64,000 nt of DNA from Echinicola vietnamensis DSM 17526 (GCF_000325705.1 NC_019904.1:5191501-5255500); one strand, 5' to 3'. Shown: positions 34,431-44,339, counted from the first letter of the stretch. The notes: generated from the letters alone by a model not told the origin. Program-made: numbers and translations.

Positions 34431-35786
34431 TTACCTTGGATTCTGTGGGATTCCGTTCATTTGGATTTCGTCCATGGGTATTGGAAAGGCATATTTTGCA
34501 TCGCCAGGATTCAGCCGATAGGTAAGGTCCCCTAATTGCCGGACGATCGTTTTTTCATACCTACTACCAGAAAGCCGTCTCAGGTCTTCCCATCGCAGCC
34601 CTCTGAACACCAACTCCTTCCTTCTTTCTCTGAGGACCTTTCCCAACAGTTCCTCTCCGGCAAGGCCCGATACTTCTTCAAAAGCCCCATCCTCATAACG
34701 ATGTTCCAAGAGCTCATTCAGACATCCCAGGGCCAGGGCATCATCACCCAGCCTTACGGCGGCTTCCGCTCTGGACAGCAACAGTTCATCCGTCGCTATC
34801 CCATCAAATTGATAGAGATTGCCCATATAGGTACCTTTGAACTTAACCTGTCCCTCTTCATTCGGAGCGGTAAAGAACAAATCCTTTCTAAGATCACCCG
34901 GGCCGTACTCATCATACAGTTCCGGTACAATAAAAGCATCGGATGTATAGGCAACGGACCCAGAGGAAAAGTAGCTGCAATAGATGATTTCCTTGTTCAG
35001 TCCCGTGAAGCCGAAAGGTCCACTTGAATTTAAAGCGGCGTAGTCCATCAGCTCGGCATTCAGGTCAAGGGCCTTACCGGTAGATTCCAACACCTTTTCA
35101 TAATTTCCCATCGTAAGGTATACTCTTGAAAGCAGGCCGTATACGGCCTGCTTGGATGGCCTTGTGGTCACCGGGACCTTGTCGGGAAGATAGGGCAGTG
35201 CCTGCTCCAGGTCCCCTATCACCTGTTGGTAGCATTCCGATATTCCGGACCTGCCGGCCAACTTGTTGACATCTGCTTCCAGCCGGATAGGAATACCCAA
35301 CTCTTCCGGTGCTAGATGGAAGGGCATCGTAAATATCCTGAGCAGGTTGTAGAACGCACTGGACCTGTAGACCAATGCACTTCCGTACAGGTGCTCCCAT
35401 TTCTGCCCTTCACTGTCTTCCCGGATCCTTCCAAGTTGTTCGATGGACACATTGGCATAGAAAACCTGCTCGTACAGATTGTTCCAGGCCACCGAACGGC
35501 CGGAGGGAAAGACCTGGTCGTTCCATATATGGGCGTTCCTTGCGGTCTCGCTCCAGCTATCCCATTCTGCCCTGGTTATTGTATAGTCATCGGAGGCGAT
35601 CTCCCCCAGGTCTGCATTCCTGTTCATAACGTAATCATTGTCCAATAAGGCCTGGATGTCCTCTAGGTTATCGGGAACCACCAGTCCGGTATTCGGCTTT
35701 TCATCCAAAAAACTATCACAGGCAGTCAGTAGGTGTACGATACTGATTATCATAATGGCAATGGGGTAAGGAGTTATCTTTTTCAT
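34431..35786 (-). CDS. SusD/RagB-family lipoprotein (ICE cargo)
   Basis: A 451-residue surface lipoprotein with type II signal MKKITPYPIAIMIISIVHLL, then TACDSF, Cys23 being the lipidated residue. It has SusD-like helices (SALVYRSSAFYNLLRIFTMP) and the C-terminal signature LRERRKELVFRGLRWEDLRR. It is shorter than polysaccharide-type SusD proteins and closer to the RagB-like group paired with peptide or unknown-substrate transporters. It is separated from the susC-like gene by 264 bp, an unusually wide gap holding a small hairpin (CCACCG / CGGTGG, 35917-35938), which may uncouple the expression of the two. Confidence 0.88.
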   Translation of the reverse strand: MKKITPYPIAIMIISIVHLLTACDSFLDEKPNTGLVVPDNLEDIQALLDNDYVMNRNADLGEIASDDYTITRAEWDSWSETARNAHIWNDQVFPSGRSVAWNNLYEQVFYANVSIEQLGRIREDSEGQKWEHLYGSALVYRSSAFYNLLRIFTMPFHLAPEELGIPIRLEADVNKLAGRSGISECYQQVIGDLEQALPYLPDKVPVTTRPSKQAVYGLLSRVYLTMGNYEKVLESTGKALDLNAELMDYAALNSSGPFGFTGLNKEIIYCSYFSSGSVAYTSDAFIVPELYDEYGPGDLRKDLFFTAPNEEGQVKFKGTYMGNLYQFDGIATDELLLSRAEAAVRLGDDALALGCLNELLEHRYEDGAFEEVSGLAGEELLGKVLRERRKELVFRGLRWEDLRRLSGSRYEKTIVRQLGDLTYRLNPGDAKYAFPIPMDEIQMNGIPQNPR

Positions 35787-36050
35787 GGATTATTAACTTA
35801 TTAGGTCAAAGAAAAAAGGTCCCGGTTTCCCGTATGGAAACTTGTCCCGCTTTTGGTTTTTAATGTATGGTACTTACATATGAAGAAAGTGGCGGTTAGG
35901 GACCTGAAGCCTGTAACCACCGTATCATTTTTCGGTGGCTCCATTTATGTTAAAAGCAGCCACTGCCCGGTCTTCCCCTTAGTGCTATTAGGTAGTTTTC
36001 ATTTATTGTTGAACATATAAATAAATGGGCAGGGCTGCTTATTTGTGGTT

Positions 36051-39000
36051 TCAGAGGTCAATGCGTACCCCCATGGAAATGCTCGACAAGGGCCTGGCAT
36101 TTCTAAAATCAGGATCCAGGGGATCGTCCTTCGCCGCTTTCCACAGGATCCCCAGGTTATTGGCATACAGGTAGATCTCCGCATGCCTGAAGGGCATGTT
36201 TGGGAACAAGCCGGTTTCCAGTCCATAGCCCAGCCTGACATCCTGTAACCTGACATGGTCACCCCGTTCGACCAATACCGAAGAGTAACTGTAGAAATTA
36301 TCACGGTTCGCGTCCGTGCGCTCAGGGAGGGAAGGCACATGGGTAAATCTTTCATCTCCTTCTTCCTTCCACCTGATGGCAAAGTCCCCGTGGCCGCCTT
36401 GTCCGGAAAGGACCGTGGCGTACCGCACGCTTTCCTTTCTGTAATAGTATCCCAACCGATAACTGATGTTTATCGAAAGGCTGAGGCCCTTCCAGCGAAG
36501 GTCGTTCCGCACCGCGCCAAAATGGGTTGGCCGTGAGGGCCCGTGATAGGTCAGGCTTTGAGGACTTGCCCCCGTTATGATGGCCCTGTAATCTGTTGAA
36601 GGCTCCCCGTCCACCCATCCCATTGGGTCCCCGGTCTGTGGGTCGAGCCCTGCCCATTCATAGCTGTATATCGCATAAAGGGGCTTTCCGCTCAGCGGAA
36701 TAGGGGTATCCTGTTGGCTCCCCATCCCCCGTGACAAGTATTGGTTGACCGGGCCCTCAAGTGAGTAGTCCCCTACCTCTTCCTTTACCCAGGAATGGAA
36801 GTTATTGATCTTCCATTTAATACCTTTGTCCAGCACCACGGTGGTGAAGGAAGCGTCGATCCCCCGGGTCCTTGTGTCAGCGGTATTTCCCCGAAATTCC
36901 GATATACCCGTACTTGGGGGATATGGGGTATCACCGATCAGATCTAGCCCATGCTTGCTGTAGTATTCGATACTGCCTGAAAACCGGTCGTCCCTGGAGG
37001 CCCAGTCAACGCCGATATTCACTATTTTGATGCGCTCCCACTTCAGTGAAGGATTTGGAGGATTAACCACAATGGCCGTAGGCAGTCCAGTGATGGAACT
37101 GTTGTTCCTTCTTAAAGCAGTGGTGTATGCGGATATCCCCTTGTCAATATTCCCGTTATACCCATAGGACATCCGTAGCTTGACATAGGGCAGCCAGTTG
37201 GCCGCAGGATAAAACCCCTCGTCACTCAAGGTCCATGCCAGGCCTGTTGACCAGAGCGGCACCCCTTTCTGGTTGGCATCCACTCCAAACAGGTTGGACG
37301 CATCCTTTCTTGCACTGGCCGAGATGGTATATTTGTCCTTGTGCGTATAGGCCGTGTTGAGGTAATAACTGACATACCGGTCAATGGCCCCTCCGATGTT
37401 GTCCAGGTAGGGAATTCGAAGGCGAGCAGCCGGGTAATAGTATACCGGATATGGATTGACATAATCCATTTGTGCTATGCTGCCCACTCTTGCGTTGTAC
37501 CCGTAGAAGCGGTTGCCCATCGACCTGCTGTTTTGGGACTTGATTTCCGCCCCTGCGATGCTCGTCCATTCACCGCTTTCCCCTTCGGCCGCATAACTTA
37601 TCTGTGCCCTACCGTGGTGGGAATCCGATGAAGTGCTCGAGTGGTCAAGTATCCCCCCAAGGGGGATTATCCTGGTCAGTTGACCGGACTCTGACACCTG
37701 TGTATATTGGTTGATCAGGTCCCTGGCATAATAGCTGTCCGCGGTATAATGTTGCGTCACCTCCTGCTGATTACTCCAATATTGATAAGAAAGCCCCATT
37801 TTCAACCCTTCCACAGGACTGTATACCACCCCCGCATTCATCCTGATATCACTTCCTGTCAGGACATTGCTTCGCTCCGAAACATCCTTTAGGGGTACGT
37901 AGGTCCAGTCCAGCAACCCTTCTTCGTGTGCGGCTTCCAAAAATCCCGTCCTGTAGTCCTTGGTTACGGGCAATGGATCCCCGTTTTCGTCCCTGAACGT
38001 GGTATATGGTGGCAATACATCGTTGGCGGATTGCTTCATCTCCCCGTATGCCAAACCATTCCGGGCATTTTTGGATTTCACATAGTAAATTCCGGTATTC
38101 AGTTGAAGCTTTCCCCCTCCCATTTCCAGATGGTGTTTTCCCCCGATGGTCATCCGCTCCTTCCCATCCCCTATATTGCCTTCCAGGTTCCGGTCCCAGC
38201 CCGCGGACAGGTAATAGTCCTGATATTCGTCCCCTCCGGATATGTTCATGGCATATTGCTGGTTGACCGGTCGTCGATAGAATTCGCGCAGAAAATCCTC
38301 GCGTACATCCTGCCGGCGAAAGGCCTGGATTGTTGAGGTGGCCTCTTCTGGACTGATCACCCCATCACGCGCGGCTATCAAGGTCTCGACCACTGGGCTG
38401 AGGGCGGTCTTTCTTGCCGAGTTTTCCATGGAAACATAATATCCCTTTTCGAATAGGTCCAACTCCGTATCAATAAAATCACCGACATCCATGACCGGAA
38501 GGTAGTAGGGGTCAAACCGTTCCCCTATGGTCAAATTGCTGTTGGCCGACACCTTGATCCCTCCGCCTGCTTTTCCTTTCTTGGTGGTAATGACGATCAC
38601 TCCATTTCCTGCTCTCACTCCCCAGATGGATGCCGCGGCGGCATCCCTTAACACATTGATGGTTGCCACGTCATTGGGATTGATGGATCCTATCGGACCG
38701 TCATAGGGGAAACCGTCCACCACGATCAAGGGCTGAGTATTGGAAAACAGGGTACTCCTGCCCCTGATGGAAATGGCATCGGAATCGGGGCCCGTACGGT
38801 TGAATACCAGTCCAGGGGTCACATCGGCCAGCCTGTCCAGCACATCGGTACTGACAGGCCTGTTCACAAGGGTGCTGTCCAACTGGACAAACGAGCCCGT
38901 GGCCCTTTCCTTTGCAACCTGCTGGTATCCCGTTGAGACCACCTCCACCGCATCCATGTCCAGGCCATCAGGTTCCAGTACAAATTCCGGCTGCCCGGAA

Positions 39001-39257
39001 ATGGGAACATTGATCTTTTTAACCTGCTTTTCATATCCCAGGAAACTTACCGAAAGCCGATGTTCTCCTGGTGGCAGGACAAGGCTGAACGTCCCGCTTT
39101 CATTTGTTACGGCTCCATTATTGCTTCCCACAACCTGGACCACCGCCCCAAAGAGGGGCGTTCCCTGAACATCTTTTACGCTCCCGGTCAGGGTCTCCTG
39201 TGCCATTGTGTCCATGGCCCAAAAGAAAAAGTAGGCTATCAGAATATATCTTTTCAT
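36051..39257 (-). CDS. SusC/RagA-family TonB-dependent transporter (ICE cargo)
   Basis: A 1068-residue outer-membrane transporter. The ATG at 39257 gives a signal peptide (MKRYILIAYFFFWAMDTMAQ). A TTG seven codons earlier is possible but unlikely. Domains: carboxypeptidase-like domain (LTGSVKDVQGTPLFGAVVQV), plug with VDGFPYDGPIGSINPNDVAT and AAAASIWGVRAGNGVIVITT, then the barrel ending in SSISMGVRIDL. The signature has TISVLRDAAAASIWG-type spacing typical of RagA. It follows the TlpA-like gene at 17 bp. Substrate unknown. The thioredoxin partner points to a peptide or thiol-containing compound rather than a plain polysaccharide (inference). Confidence 0.9.
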   Translation of the reverse strand: MKRYILIAYFFFWAMDTMAQETLTGSVKDVQGTPLFGAVVQVVGSNNGAVTNESGTFSLVLPPGEHRLSVSFLGYEKQVKKINVPISGQPEFVLEPDGLDMDAVEVVSTGYQQVAKERATGSFVQLDSTLVNRPVSTDVLDRLADVTPGLVFNRTGPDSDAISIRGRSTLFSNTQPLIVVDGFPYDGPIGSINPNDVATINVLRDAAAASIWGVRAGNGVIVITTKKGKAGGGIKVSANSNLTIGERFDPYYLPVMDVGDFIDTELDLFEKGYYVSMENSARKTALSPVVETLIAARDGVISPEEATSTIQAFRRQDVREDFLREFYRRPVNQQYAMNISGGDEYQDYYLSAGWDRNLEGNIGDGKERMTIGGKHHLEMGGGKLQLNTGIYYVKSKNARNGLAYGEMKQSANDVLPPYTTFRDENGDPLPVTKDYRTGFLEAAHEEGLLDWTYVPLKDVSERSNVLTGSDIRMNAGVVYSPVEGLKMGLSYQYWSNQQEVTQHYTADSYYARDLINQYTQVSESGQLTRIIPLGGILDHSSTSSDSHHGRAQISYAAEGESGEWTSIAGAEIKSQNSRSMGNRFYGYNARVGSIAQMDYVNPYPVYYYPAARLRIPYLDNIGGAIDRYVSYYLNTAYTHKDKYTISASARKDASNLFGVDANQKGVPLWSTGLAWTLSDEGFYPAANWLPYVKLRMSYGYNGNIDKGISAYTTALRRNNSSITGLPTAIVVNPPNPSLKWERIKIVNIGVDWASRDDRFSGSIEYYSKHGLDLIGDTPYPPSTGISEFRGNTADTRTRGIDASFTTVVLDKGIKWKINNFHSWVKEEVGDYSLEGPVNQYLSRGMGSQQDTPIPLSGKPLYAIYSYEWAGLDPQTGDPMGWVDGEPSTDYRAIITGASPQSLTYHGPSRPTHFGAVRNDLRWKGLSLSINISYRLGYYYRKESVRYATVLSGQGGHGDFAIRWKEEGDERFTHVPSLPERTDANRDNFYSYSSVLVERGDHVRLQDVRLGYGLETGLFPNMPFRHAEIYLYANNLGILWKAAKDDPLDPDFRNARPLSSISMGVRIDL

Positions 39258-39274
39258 GTTACGGCTATTATCTT

Positions 39275-40633
39275 TCAATTATCATTTTTCCTTTCGGAGT
39301 CCCTGATGACCAATATATCGATGGGCATTTTCTTTTTGATCAGGTCCAGCCCATAGGGACGAAGGCATTTTCTGATTTCACCAAGGTCACTCATTTTTCC
39401 TTCCAACAGGATGTCCACGGGATAATCCATTCCCGTGGCATCGATTATGGGGAGTTTCAAATGCTGCAGGTAATACCGCCAGTAATAGGCCAGCAGTGAT
39501 ATCTTTTTATTTTTCAGGGAGGCTCCCACATAGTCCATGTCGCTGTAAGGTTCCCCACCCGCTGTCCCCAGTCGGATGCTGTCGTCTGTCCGCACCAGGG
39601 CCAGTACTTCGGTTTTACGTTCTTCTATGGTGGCCTTATATTGTGGAAACATCCGCTTGAGGTCCTCTTTCATGATATCATACTCCTGTCCCGGGTATTT
39701 TGGGGATACCAATAGTTCGTAACAGAACCTGTTGGCCAATTTCCATTCATCATAATCGTCCCTTGAAAGGCTGTGACGAAGTTTGCCTGGGTCATCCACC
39801 TCCAAGGCCCTCCTGTTGCGGTTAAATTCCACCTTACCGACCCCATAGGCCAGTCCAAAAAAAGTAGGGATAGTGGAATTGGTCAAAAGTATCCGCATCC
39901 GGCTCCTGTCGGGTTTTCCTGAAACTTTGTACATGGCCGGCATGTCCTTTATATATGGGAGGAAGACCGATTGCAGCAGGATTTCCTTATCCTCGTCAAA
40001 TCCGTGGTTTCCCATGAGCAAGAGCTGGTTGCGGTCGAACAGGGCCTTGGGTGGCTCCTTGGTCTCCAACATTTCCTCTCCTTCAAGGACCTGCCGGATG
40101 GAATCCTTGGCCACGGCCTCCTTTCCTGTAAATGCTATCACCACTCCCTCTCCATTTATCCAAACATAATGGGGCAGGGTCCTGTGAGGAAACAACTTCC
40201 TCAGCTGTTCGTCCGATACGGCCATGGGCATGGATACTTCCTTCAGGTAATCCAATCGGGAAAACAACTTCTCCACCTCCTCCTTGTCCTGATAGGTCAC
40301 CGGGAGTATGGCAACCTCGTCCAGTTCCTGGTCAAGTGCGGCTATTTTTGGCATTCCCTTCACGCAAGGGGCGCACCAGGTAGCCCAAAAATCAAGGATC
40401 AACAACTTACCCCTGTAGTCCGATATCCTTAACTCTCCTTCCCGATGGTTGATGACATTTTCGATGGCCAGATCAGGAACCCTGTCCCCTATCTCCAGTG
40501 GCTTTAAGTCCTGTAGGTCCGAAAACTTGTTTTCTTCGGTGGAAGGGTCTTCGTTCAATTTGAGCTGTGCAAGGGCAGCCTTGCCATAAAGGCATAGGTA
40601 TGCCAGTAAACATAAGTATATTATTTTTTTCAT
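39275..40633 (-). CDS. TlpA-like thioredoxin-fold protein with long C-terminal region
   Basis: A 452-residue exported protein. I use the ATG at 40633, which opens a signal peptide (MKKIIYLCLLAYLCLYGKAA, cleavage after LAQ). The longer frame to 40732 has no such start. A thioredoxin-fold domain (about 45-185) has the redox motif WATWCAPC (Cys87, Cys90) and LPHYVWINGEGVVI with the expected cis-Pro. The following ~270 residues are unique and of unknown fold. It is the first gene of a TlpA-susC-susD operon and likely acts in the periplasm as a thiol reductase on the imported ligand or on the transporter. Confidence 0.85.
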   Translation of the reverse strand: MKKIIYLCLLAYLCLYGKAALAQLKLNEDPSTEENKFSDLQDLKPLEIGDRVPDLAIENVINHREGELRISDYRGKLLILDFWATWCAPCVKGMPKIAALDQELDEVAILPVTYQDKEEVEKLFSRLDYLKEVSMPMAVSDEQLRKLFPHRTLPHYVWINGEGVVIAFTGKEAVAKDSIRQVLEGEEMLETKEPPKALFDRNQLLLMGNHGFDEDKEILLQSVFLPYIKDMPAMYKVSGKPDRSRMRILLTNSTIPTFFGLAYGVGKVEFNRNRRALEVDDPGKLRHSLSRDDYDEWKLANRFCYELLVSPKYPGQEYDIMKEDLKRMFPQYKATIEERKTEVLALVRTDDSIRLGTAGGEPYSDMDYVGASLKNKKISLLAYYWRYYLQHLKLPIIDATGMDYPVDILLEGKMSDLGEIRKCLRPYGLDLIKKKMPIDILVIRDSERKNDN

Positions 40634-41540
40634 GTTTTTAGGATTAAGTAGAAAACTCCAACACCCACTAGTAGCCGATCCCCCTTGTCCTCCCATAGTA
40701 CGGGAAAATATTTCTGGAAGGATCCTGACCAAAATCGGGTGTCCCCATCTTCAACGGGGATTCCTCTTTCTACCTGGATAAGAAATAAATTGAATATCAC
40801 TGGTCTTCTTCCGGTATCCCGGGCAACCGGAAAAATGGACAGCAGTGCTAGCCTCCCGAAGGCGGCCAAAAATCACTTGCCGAAAAGCAGACAAGGAACA
40901 GATAGGAAAATGGGGCAAGCCGAGAGCAGGCAAAAGCACCCATTATATAATAGGTTATATCGGATTCTTTGGTTTCCGACGAAAGACGATCTCGAAATTA
41001 GTGATTCCTTGCTTTATTTGTATGTATAGAGTTGTTTTTGAATCAACCCAAGCAGGATTATCAGTTTGATAGTCTGTTATTAAAAAAGGATATACAATAT
41101 GTCCCATATTTTGTAAAGTCTTTTATGGAACGCCTTTCGCAAAAAATAAAGCGTGAGCTCTCTTTCTTGCCGAAACTGAGGTACGACCAAGCACCTTGGA
41201 ACGAACAAGCGAGTAGCTCACGCCAATGGCGTGAGCATTTCCCCACTTTTTGTCTCGTTCCTTTTAAATTGGTCGTTTTCAGTTTCAAGACGCAAAGTGC
41301 GAATGCTTCGAATGTTAAACGAAAGATTCGCTAAATTAACTTATTCTTTTCAATAAACTAAATCATACATGCATAGTTAATGTTTATAGTTTTTTATTGG
41401 TAAAGAAAGTTTAAAATATTAACTCAATGCATAAATATACATATAAATATATTAAAATACAACTTTTTACATATAGATATTATACACTCTTAATATTTAC
41501 CTTGCGATTTAATAATGAGCATTCATAATAAGGTACTACT
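40634..41540. other. 907-bp stretch without a convincing gene, with an internal base-composition shift
   Basis: The right-hand 200 bp (about 41340-41540) are extremely AT-rich, unlike the tlpA side. A minus-strand frame of 79 codons (40630-40869) and a plus-strand frame of 100 codons (41032-41334) exist but lack domain features. The promoter of the leftward tlpA operon must lie in the first ~200 bp. A large inverted repeat occupies 41166-41289 (separate entry). Confidence 0.5.
41166..41289. repeat. Large nested inverted repeat (possible structured RNA or MITE-like remnant)
   Basis: Three nested pairs are seen: CTTGCCGAAACTGA...ACGACCAA (41166-41190) with TTGGTCG...CAGTTTCAAG (41269-41289); GGAACGA (41198-41204) with TCGTTCC (41255-41261); and the core GCTCACGCCA-A-TGGCGTGAGC (41216-41236). 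GCGTGAGC also occurs just outside at 41151. The order is consistent with one ~124-nt branched hairpin. Nature unknown. Confidence 0.6.
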
Positions 41541-41939
41541 GTGCATAGAGGAAAGGTATTAAAATCGATTATTAATTCTCATCCTGATTCAGGAAAAGTT
41601 ATTGCTAAAAGAGCAGGGTATGAACCTGGAACATTATATAAACATTATCAAATAGAAAATCTTTCTTACCAAATTATAACTAAATATGCTAAGGCAATGT
41701 GGCGAGACTTATCTATTGAGTTTCCCGAGATAAATAAAGAAATATCATTCCAATCATTTAAACAAGAATACGATAATAGAGATAAGCAACAAAATGCAAA
41801 TACAGCTTATGAATGGAAAGATAAATACCATCGCCTCCTAGAAAGTCACAACGAAATTCTTAAAATGAATATGAATCTTAAGGAAGAAATTAGAAACTTA
41901 GAAAATGAATTGAAGAATTTGAAAAGAAAAAAAATATAG
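41541..41939 (+). CDS. AT-rich HTH protein with coiled-coil tail
   Basis: A 132-residue protein starting at GTG (no ATG in frame nearby). Residues ~18-60 (GKVIAKRAGYEPGTLYKHYQ, then ENLSYQIITKYAKAM) read as an XRE-like helix-turn-helix. Residues ~90-130 are a heptad-rich coiled coil ending in a Lys-Arg tract (NMNLKEEIRNLENELKNLKR). Codon use is strongly AT-biased compared with the neighbouring genes, a sign of separate acquisition. No family recognised. It stands alone on the plus strand between the large inverted repeat and a membrane-protein gene. A small DNA-binding regulator is the likely nature. Confidence 0.6.
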   Translation: MHRGKVLKSIINSHPDSGKVIAKRAGYEPGTLYKHYQIENLSYQIITKYAKAMWRDLSIEFPEINKEISFQSFKQEYDNRDKQQNANTAYEWKDKYHRLLESHNEILKMNMNLKEEIRNLENELKNLKRKKI

Positions 41940-42210
41940 AATTCCTAACCAAAATCAATCAGACTTTAACTAAACAAATACAAGGCTGTCAAAGGGTTAC
42001 CTGCAATAGCAATCACTTAAAAAATTTAGTCTTAATGGGTGTGTTTGCGAAACTTCGATTATGTCAACCCGGAAAGTACCCCCTATTTTCACAATAGAAA
42101 GTCAGCCTTTAAAATTCCCTCCACCAAACAGTTGCCCTATAAGGTGAAAACCCTTTATTTTGCAAAAGGCTGGAAATGGCGGATAGATTTCATATCAAAA
42201 CACTCCCAAT

Positions 42211-42762
42211 ATGCCCAATCCCAAACTACAGGTTTACTTGATGGCCTTTATGGTAGTCGTTACCCTGATCATCCTCTTTTGGAACAAGCTGAGGTTGGAC
42301 AGGTTCTCCATCAAGGAAGTTGCACGGCCGGAAATGGTAAAGGAATATAAGCTGCTAAAAAGGATTAGTGGTTATTATTGGTTGATCTTTTCTTGCTTCG
42401 GCCTTATGACCATAGTATATGCAGGGCTGCCCCAATTCTATTATTTATTCCTACCGTTGGACGCCTTTGACTTGCCTGTAATCAATACGATGGGACTCCT
42501 TATTCTCGGGGTTTCACTTGTATGGATCATCATTGCCCAGATCCAGATCGACAAGGAACTTTACCGACTTTCAAGGAATATTGAAAAGCTGGAGGCAATG
42601 GAAATGGTCCGGTTTTCCGAAAGGCTTCTGATCTCGGGAATGTTTATCCTGTTCCTTGGTTTTTCTACTACCATCACCAATATTATGGGCATTGTCCTGG
42701 TCCTTATCAGTGGTTTCATTTATCTAAAGCAGTTTAGTATAAGCAGAGACCTATACATATAG
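42211..42762 (+). CDS. Four-helix membrane protein, unknown
   Basis: A 183-residue protein with membrane segments VYLMAFMVVVTLIILFW, YYWLIFSCFGLMTIVYAGLP, TMGLLILGVSLVWIIIAQIQ, and a C-terminal pair (LISGMFILFLGFSTTITNIM / GIVLVLISGFIYLKQFSI). A charged cytoplasmic loop (DKELYRLSRNIEKLEAMEMV) lies between. Codon use matches the chromosome rather than the AT-rich gene upstream. No recognised domain. It is monocistronic, with 271 bp of non-coding sequence in front and 422 bp behind. Confidence 0.6.
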   Translation: MPNPKLQVYLMAFMVVVTLIILFWNKLRLDRFSIKEVARPEMVKEYKLLKRISGYYWLIFSCFGLMTIVYAGLPQFYYLFLPLDAFDLPVINTMGLLILGVSLVWIIIAQIQIDKELYRLSRNIEKLEAMEMVRFSERLLISGMFILFLGFSTTITNIMGIVLVLISGFIYLKQFSISRDLYI

Positions 42763-43184
42763 CGAAAAGGTAATGGACGTCATCATAAACTGAGGAATTT
42801 TCCAATAGTGCCGACAGAAAAAGGTGACAAGAACCTCCCGGACCTTTTTAGAACACCTGCAAGGACAATTGTTATTTTTATATCTCAGCCATAGGTACTC
42901 ATTGGCCGGGGTTTCTTCCAAAAGGAACTATTGGCCGGCACTTTATTTATCCATCTGTTTTACCCTTCACAAAGAGCTGCATGGTTACCAGATCATGAAC
43001 GGAATTACACCTATTGGTTTGCCTGATTAATTGCTCCAAATATTGCCTTATACTGGGCACCTCTAAACCAAAGGGGTGTCAACAGGACCACAAGGACAAC
43101 CTTTTGTCCCTCTTGAATTTCAATCAGCTTGTTCACCTTGATCCCCTCTTAACTTTTATTGGTTCTTTCTCCTCTCCCTCATTA
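42763..43184. other. 422 bp without a recognisable gene
   Basis: Short frames only, on both strands. No hairpin with a T-run was noticed. It separates the plus-strand membrane-protein gene from the converging response-regulator gene, so terminators are expected but not evident. Confidence 0.5.
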
Positions 43185-43568
43185 TCAAAAAGACAAATCG
43201 ACTTTTATTTCCTGTAGTATTTCACGGGAAAGGGGTTTTGGTAAATAATCATGAACAATATCAATTCCCTTTGCACGGCCAACATCCCTGGGATCGATGG
43301 AAGATGACACGATAAAGACATGTACCCTATCGGTCAGGTCCATTCTGAGCAATTCATCAATAAATTCCCAACCGCCCATTTGTGGCATATGTATATCCAG
43401 GAACAAGAGAAAACAAGTCTTTGGATTGAGCATTACGTAATCCAGACAGCCCCTAGCTGATGTATGCACAACCAGCTTGAGGGAAGGAAAATTCTTTTTG
43501 ATCATTCTTTGATGCACCAAGTTGATCACGTGGTCATCATCCACCAATAAAATTTCGCGTTTGCGCAT
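43185..43568 (-). CDS. Stand-alone response-regulator receiver protein
   Basis: A 127-residue CheY-like protein with no output domain. The acidic pocket (LLVDDDHVIN), the phospho-acceptor Asp58 (LLFLDIHMPQMGG), the switch Ser (HVFIVSSSIDP) and the conserved Lys (YDYLPKPLS-type, HDYLPKPLSREI) are all present. Such single-domain receivers of Bacteroidota often relay phosphate between kinases. The TPR histidine kinase 770 bp to the right on the same strand is a possible partner, but that kinase is frameshifted. Confidence 0.88.
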   Translation of the reverse strand: MRKREILLVDDDHVINLVHQRMIKKNFPSLKLVVHTSARGCLDYVMLNPKTCFLLFLDIHMPQMGGWEFIDELLRMDLTDRVHVFIVSSSIDPRDVGRAKGIDIVHDYLPKPLSREILQEIKVDLSF

Positions 43569-44339
43569 AAAATGTTAGTTGAAATATAAAAACATTACCA
43601 AGGCCCTTGAAATTCTAACCAATACCTTCATGACACTAAAAATGGAGTCAACTGGTTCTTTAACCGGGACTTTCCTATCCCAAAAAGGGCAATTGGATGG
43701 GGATTAAAATCGATAACTAAAAAGCCTGACATTTGTCACCCCGCCCTGCTGATCCACTTGACTTCTCCAAGTGACCGCTTTAAATTAACAATATTATTTA
43801 TACATATCCCATTAAACATTTTATTATATGCATTTTACTAAAAATCAGCACACATAATCTATAATACGCATTTGAAATGCGTATTATTTATTTTCACACC
43901 TTATGACAGCTGTTCTTGCTTTCCGATCGTCTAAAATAAACATCAAATAAAACCTGTATTTTATGTGTTTTATCCCAAAAAACTTTCTAAGACAAGTTAT
44001 GAATAAACCTTGTTTTATAATGTCCAATTAATGATGTATATCAGCAGAACGAAAGGGTCCGTGAGTGAATGCGGATAAGGAGGCCGAAAGTTCCCGCTAG
44101 CGGTCGGATTTATTATCGCCATCTCACTGTTTGGCGCTTTTTGGGACCTTCCATTGTCATGAAGTTCAGCAACAAAAAGTAAATACCTCCTACTGGTCAA
44201 AACTATCAAATAATAGGAGGATATTATGCCTCCACGTTAAAAATGTGTGGAAACCTTGAAAATTTAAGCACAATATCCCCAGCCAGCTCTCTTGGTGAAC
44301 ATAATGGATCTACCGATGGGAAAAGGCCAAGGCATACCA
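43569..44339. other. 771-bp gap with one strong hairpin
   Basis: No gene recognised. At 43862-43886 a perfect 11-bp stem (TAATACGCATT / AATGCGTATTA, loop TGA) is followed by TTTATTTT on the plus strand, resembling a rho-independent terminator although no plus-strand gene ends close by. The rest is AT-rich and probably holds the promoter of the response-regulator gene at its left edge. Confidence 0.5.

Noticed and set aside
40630..40869. 79-codon minus-strand frame directly before tlpA
   Set aside because: No signal peptide, domain or clear start context, and it overlaps the tlpA start. Left as uncertain, not annotated.
41032..41334. 100-codon plus-strand frame across the large inverted repeat
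   Set aside because: Most of it is the palindromic DNA itself, so coding is unlikely.
43862..43886. Strong hairpin with T-rich tail taken as a gene end
   Set aside because: No plus-strand gene ends before it. Recorded only as part of the intergenic description.
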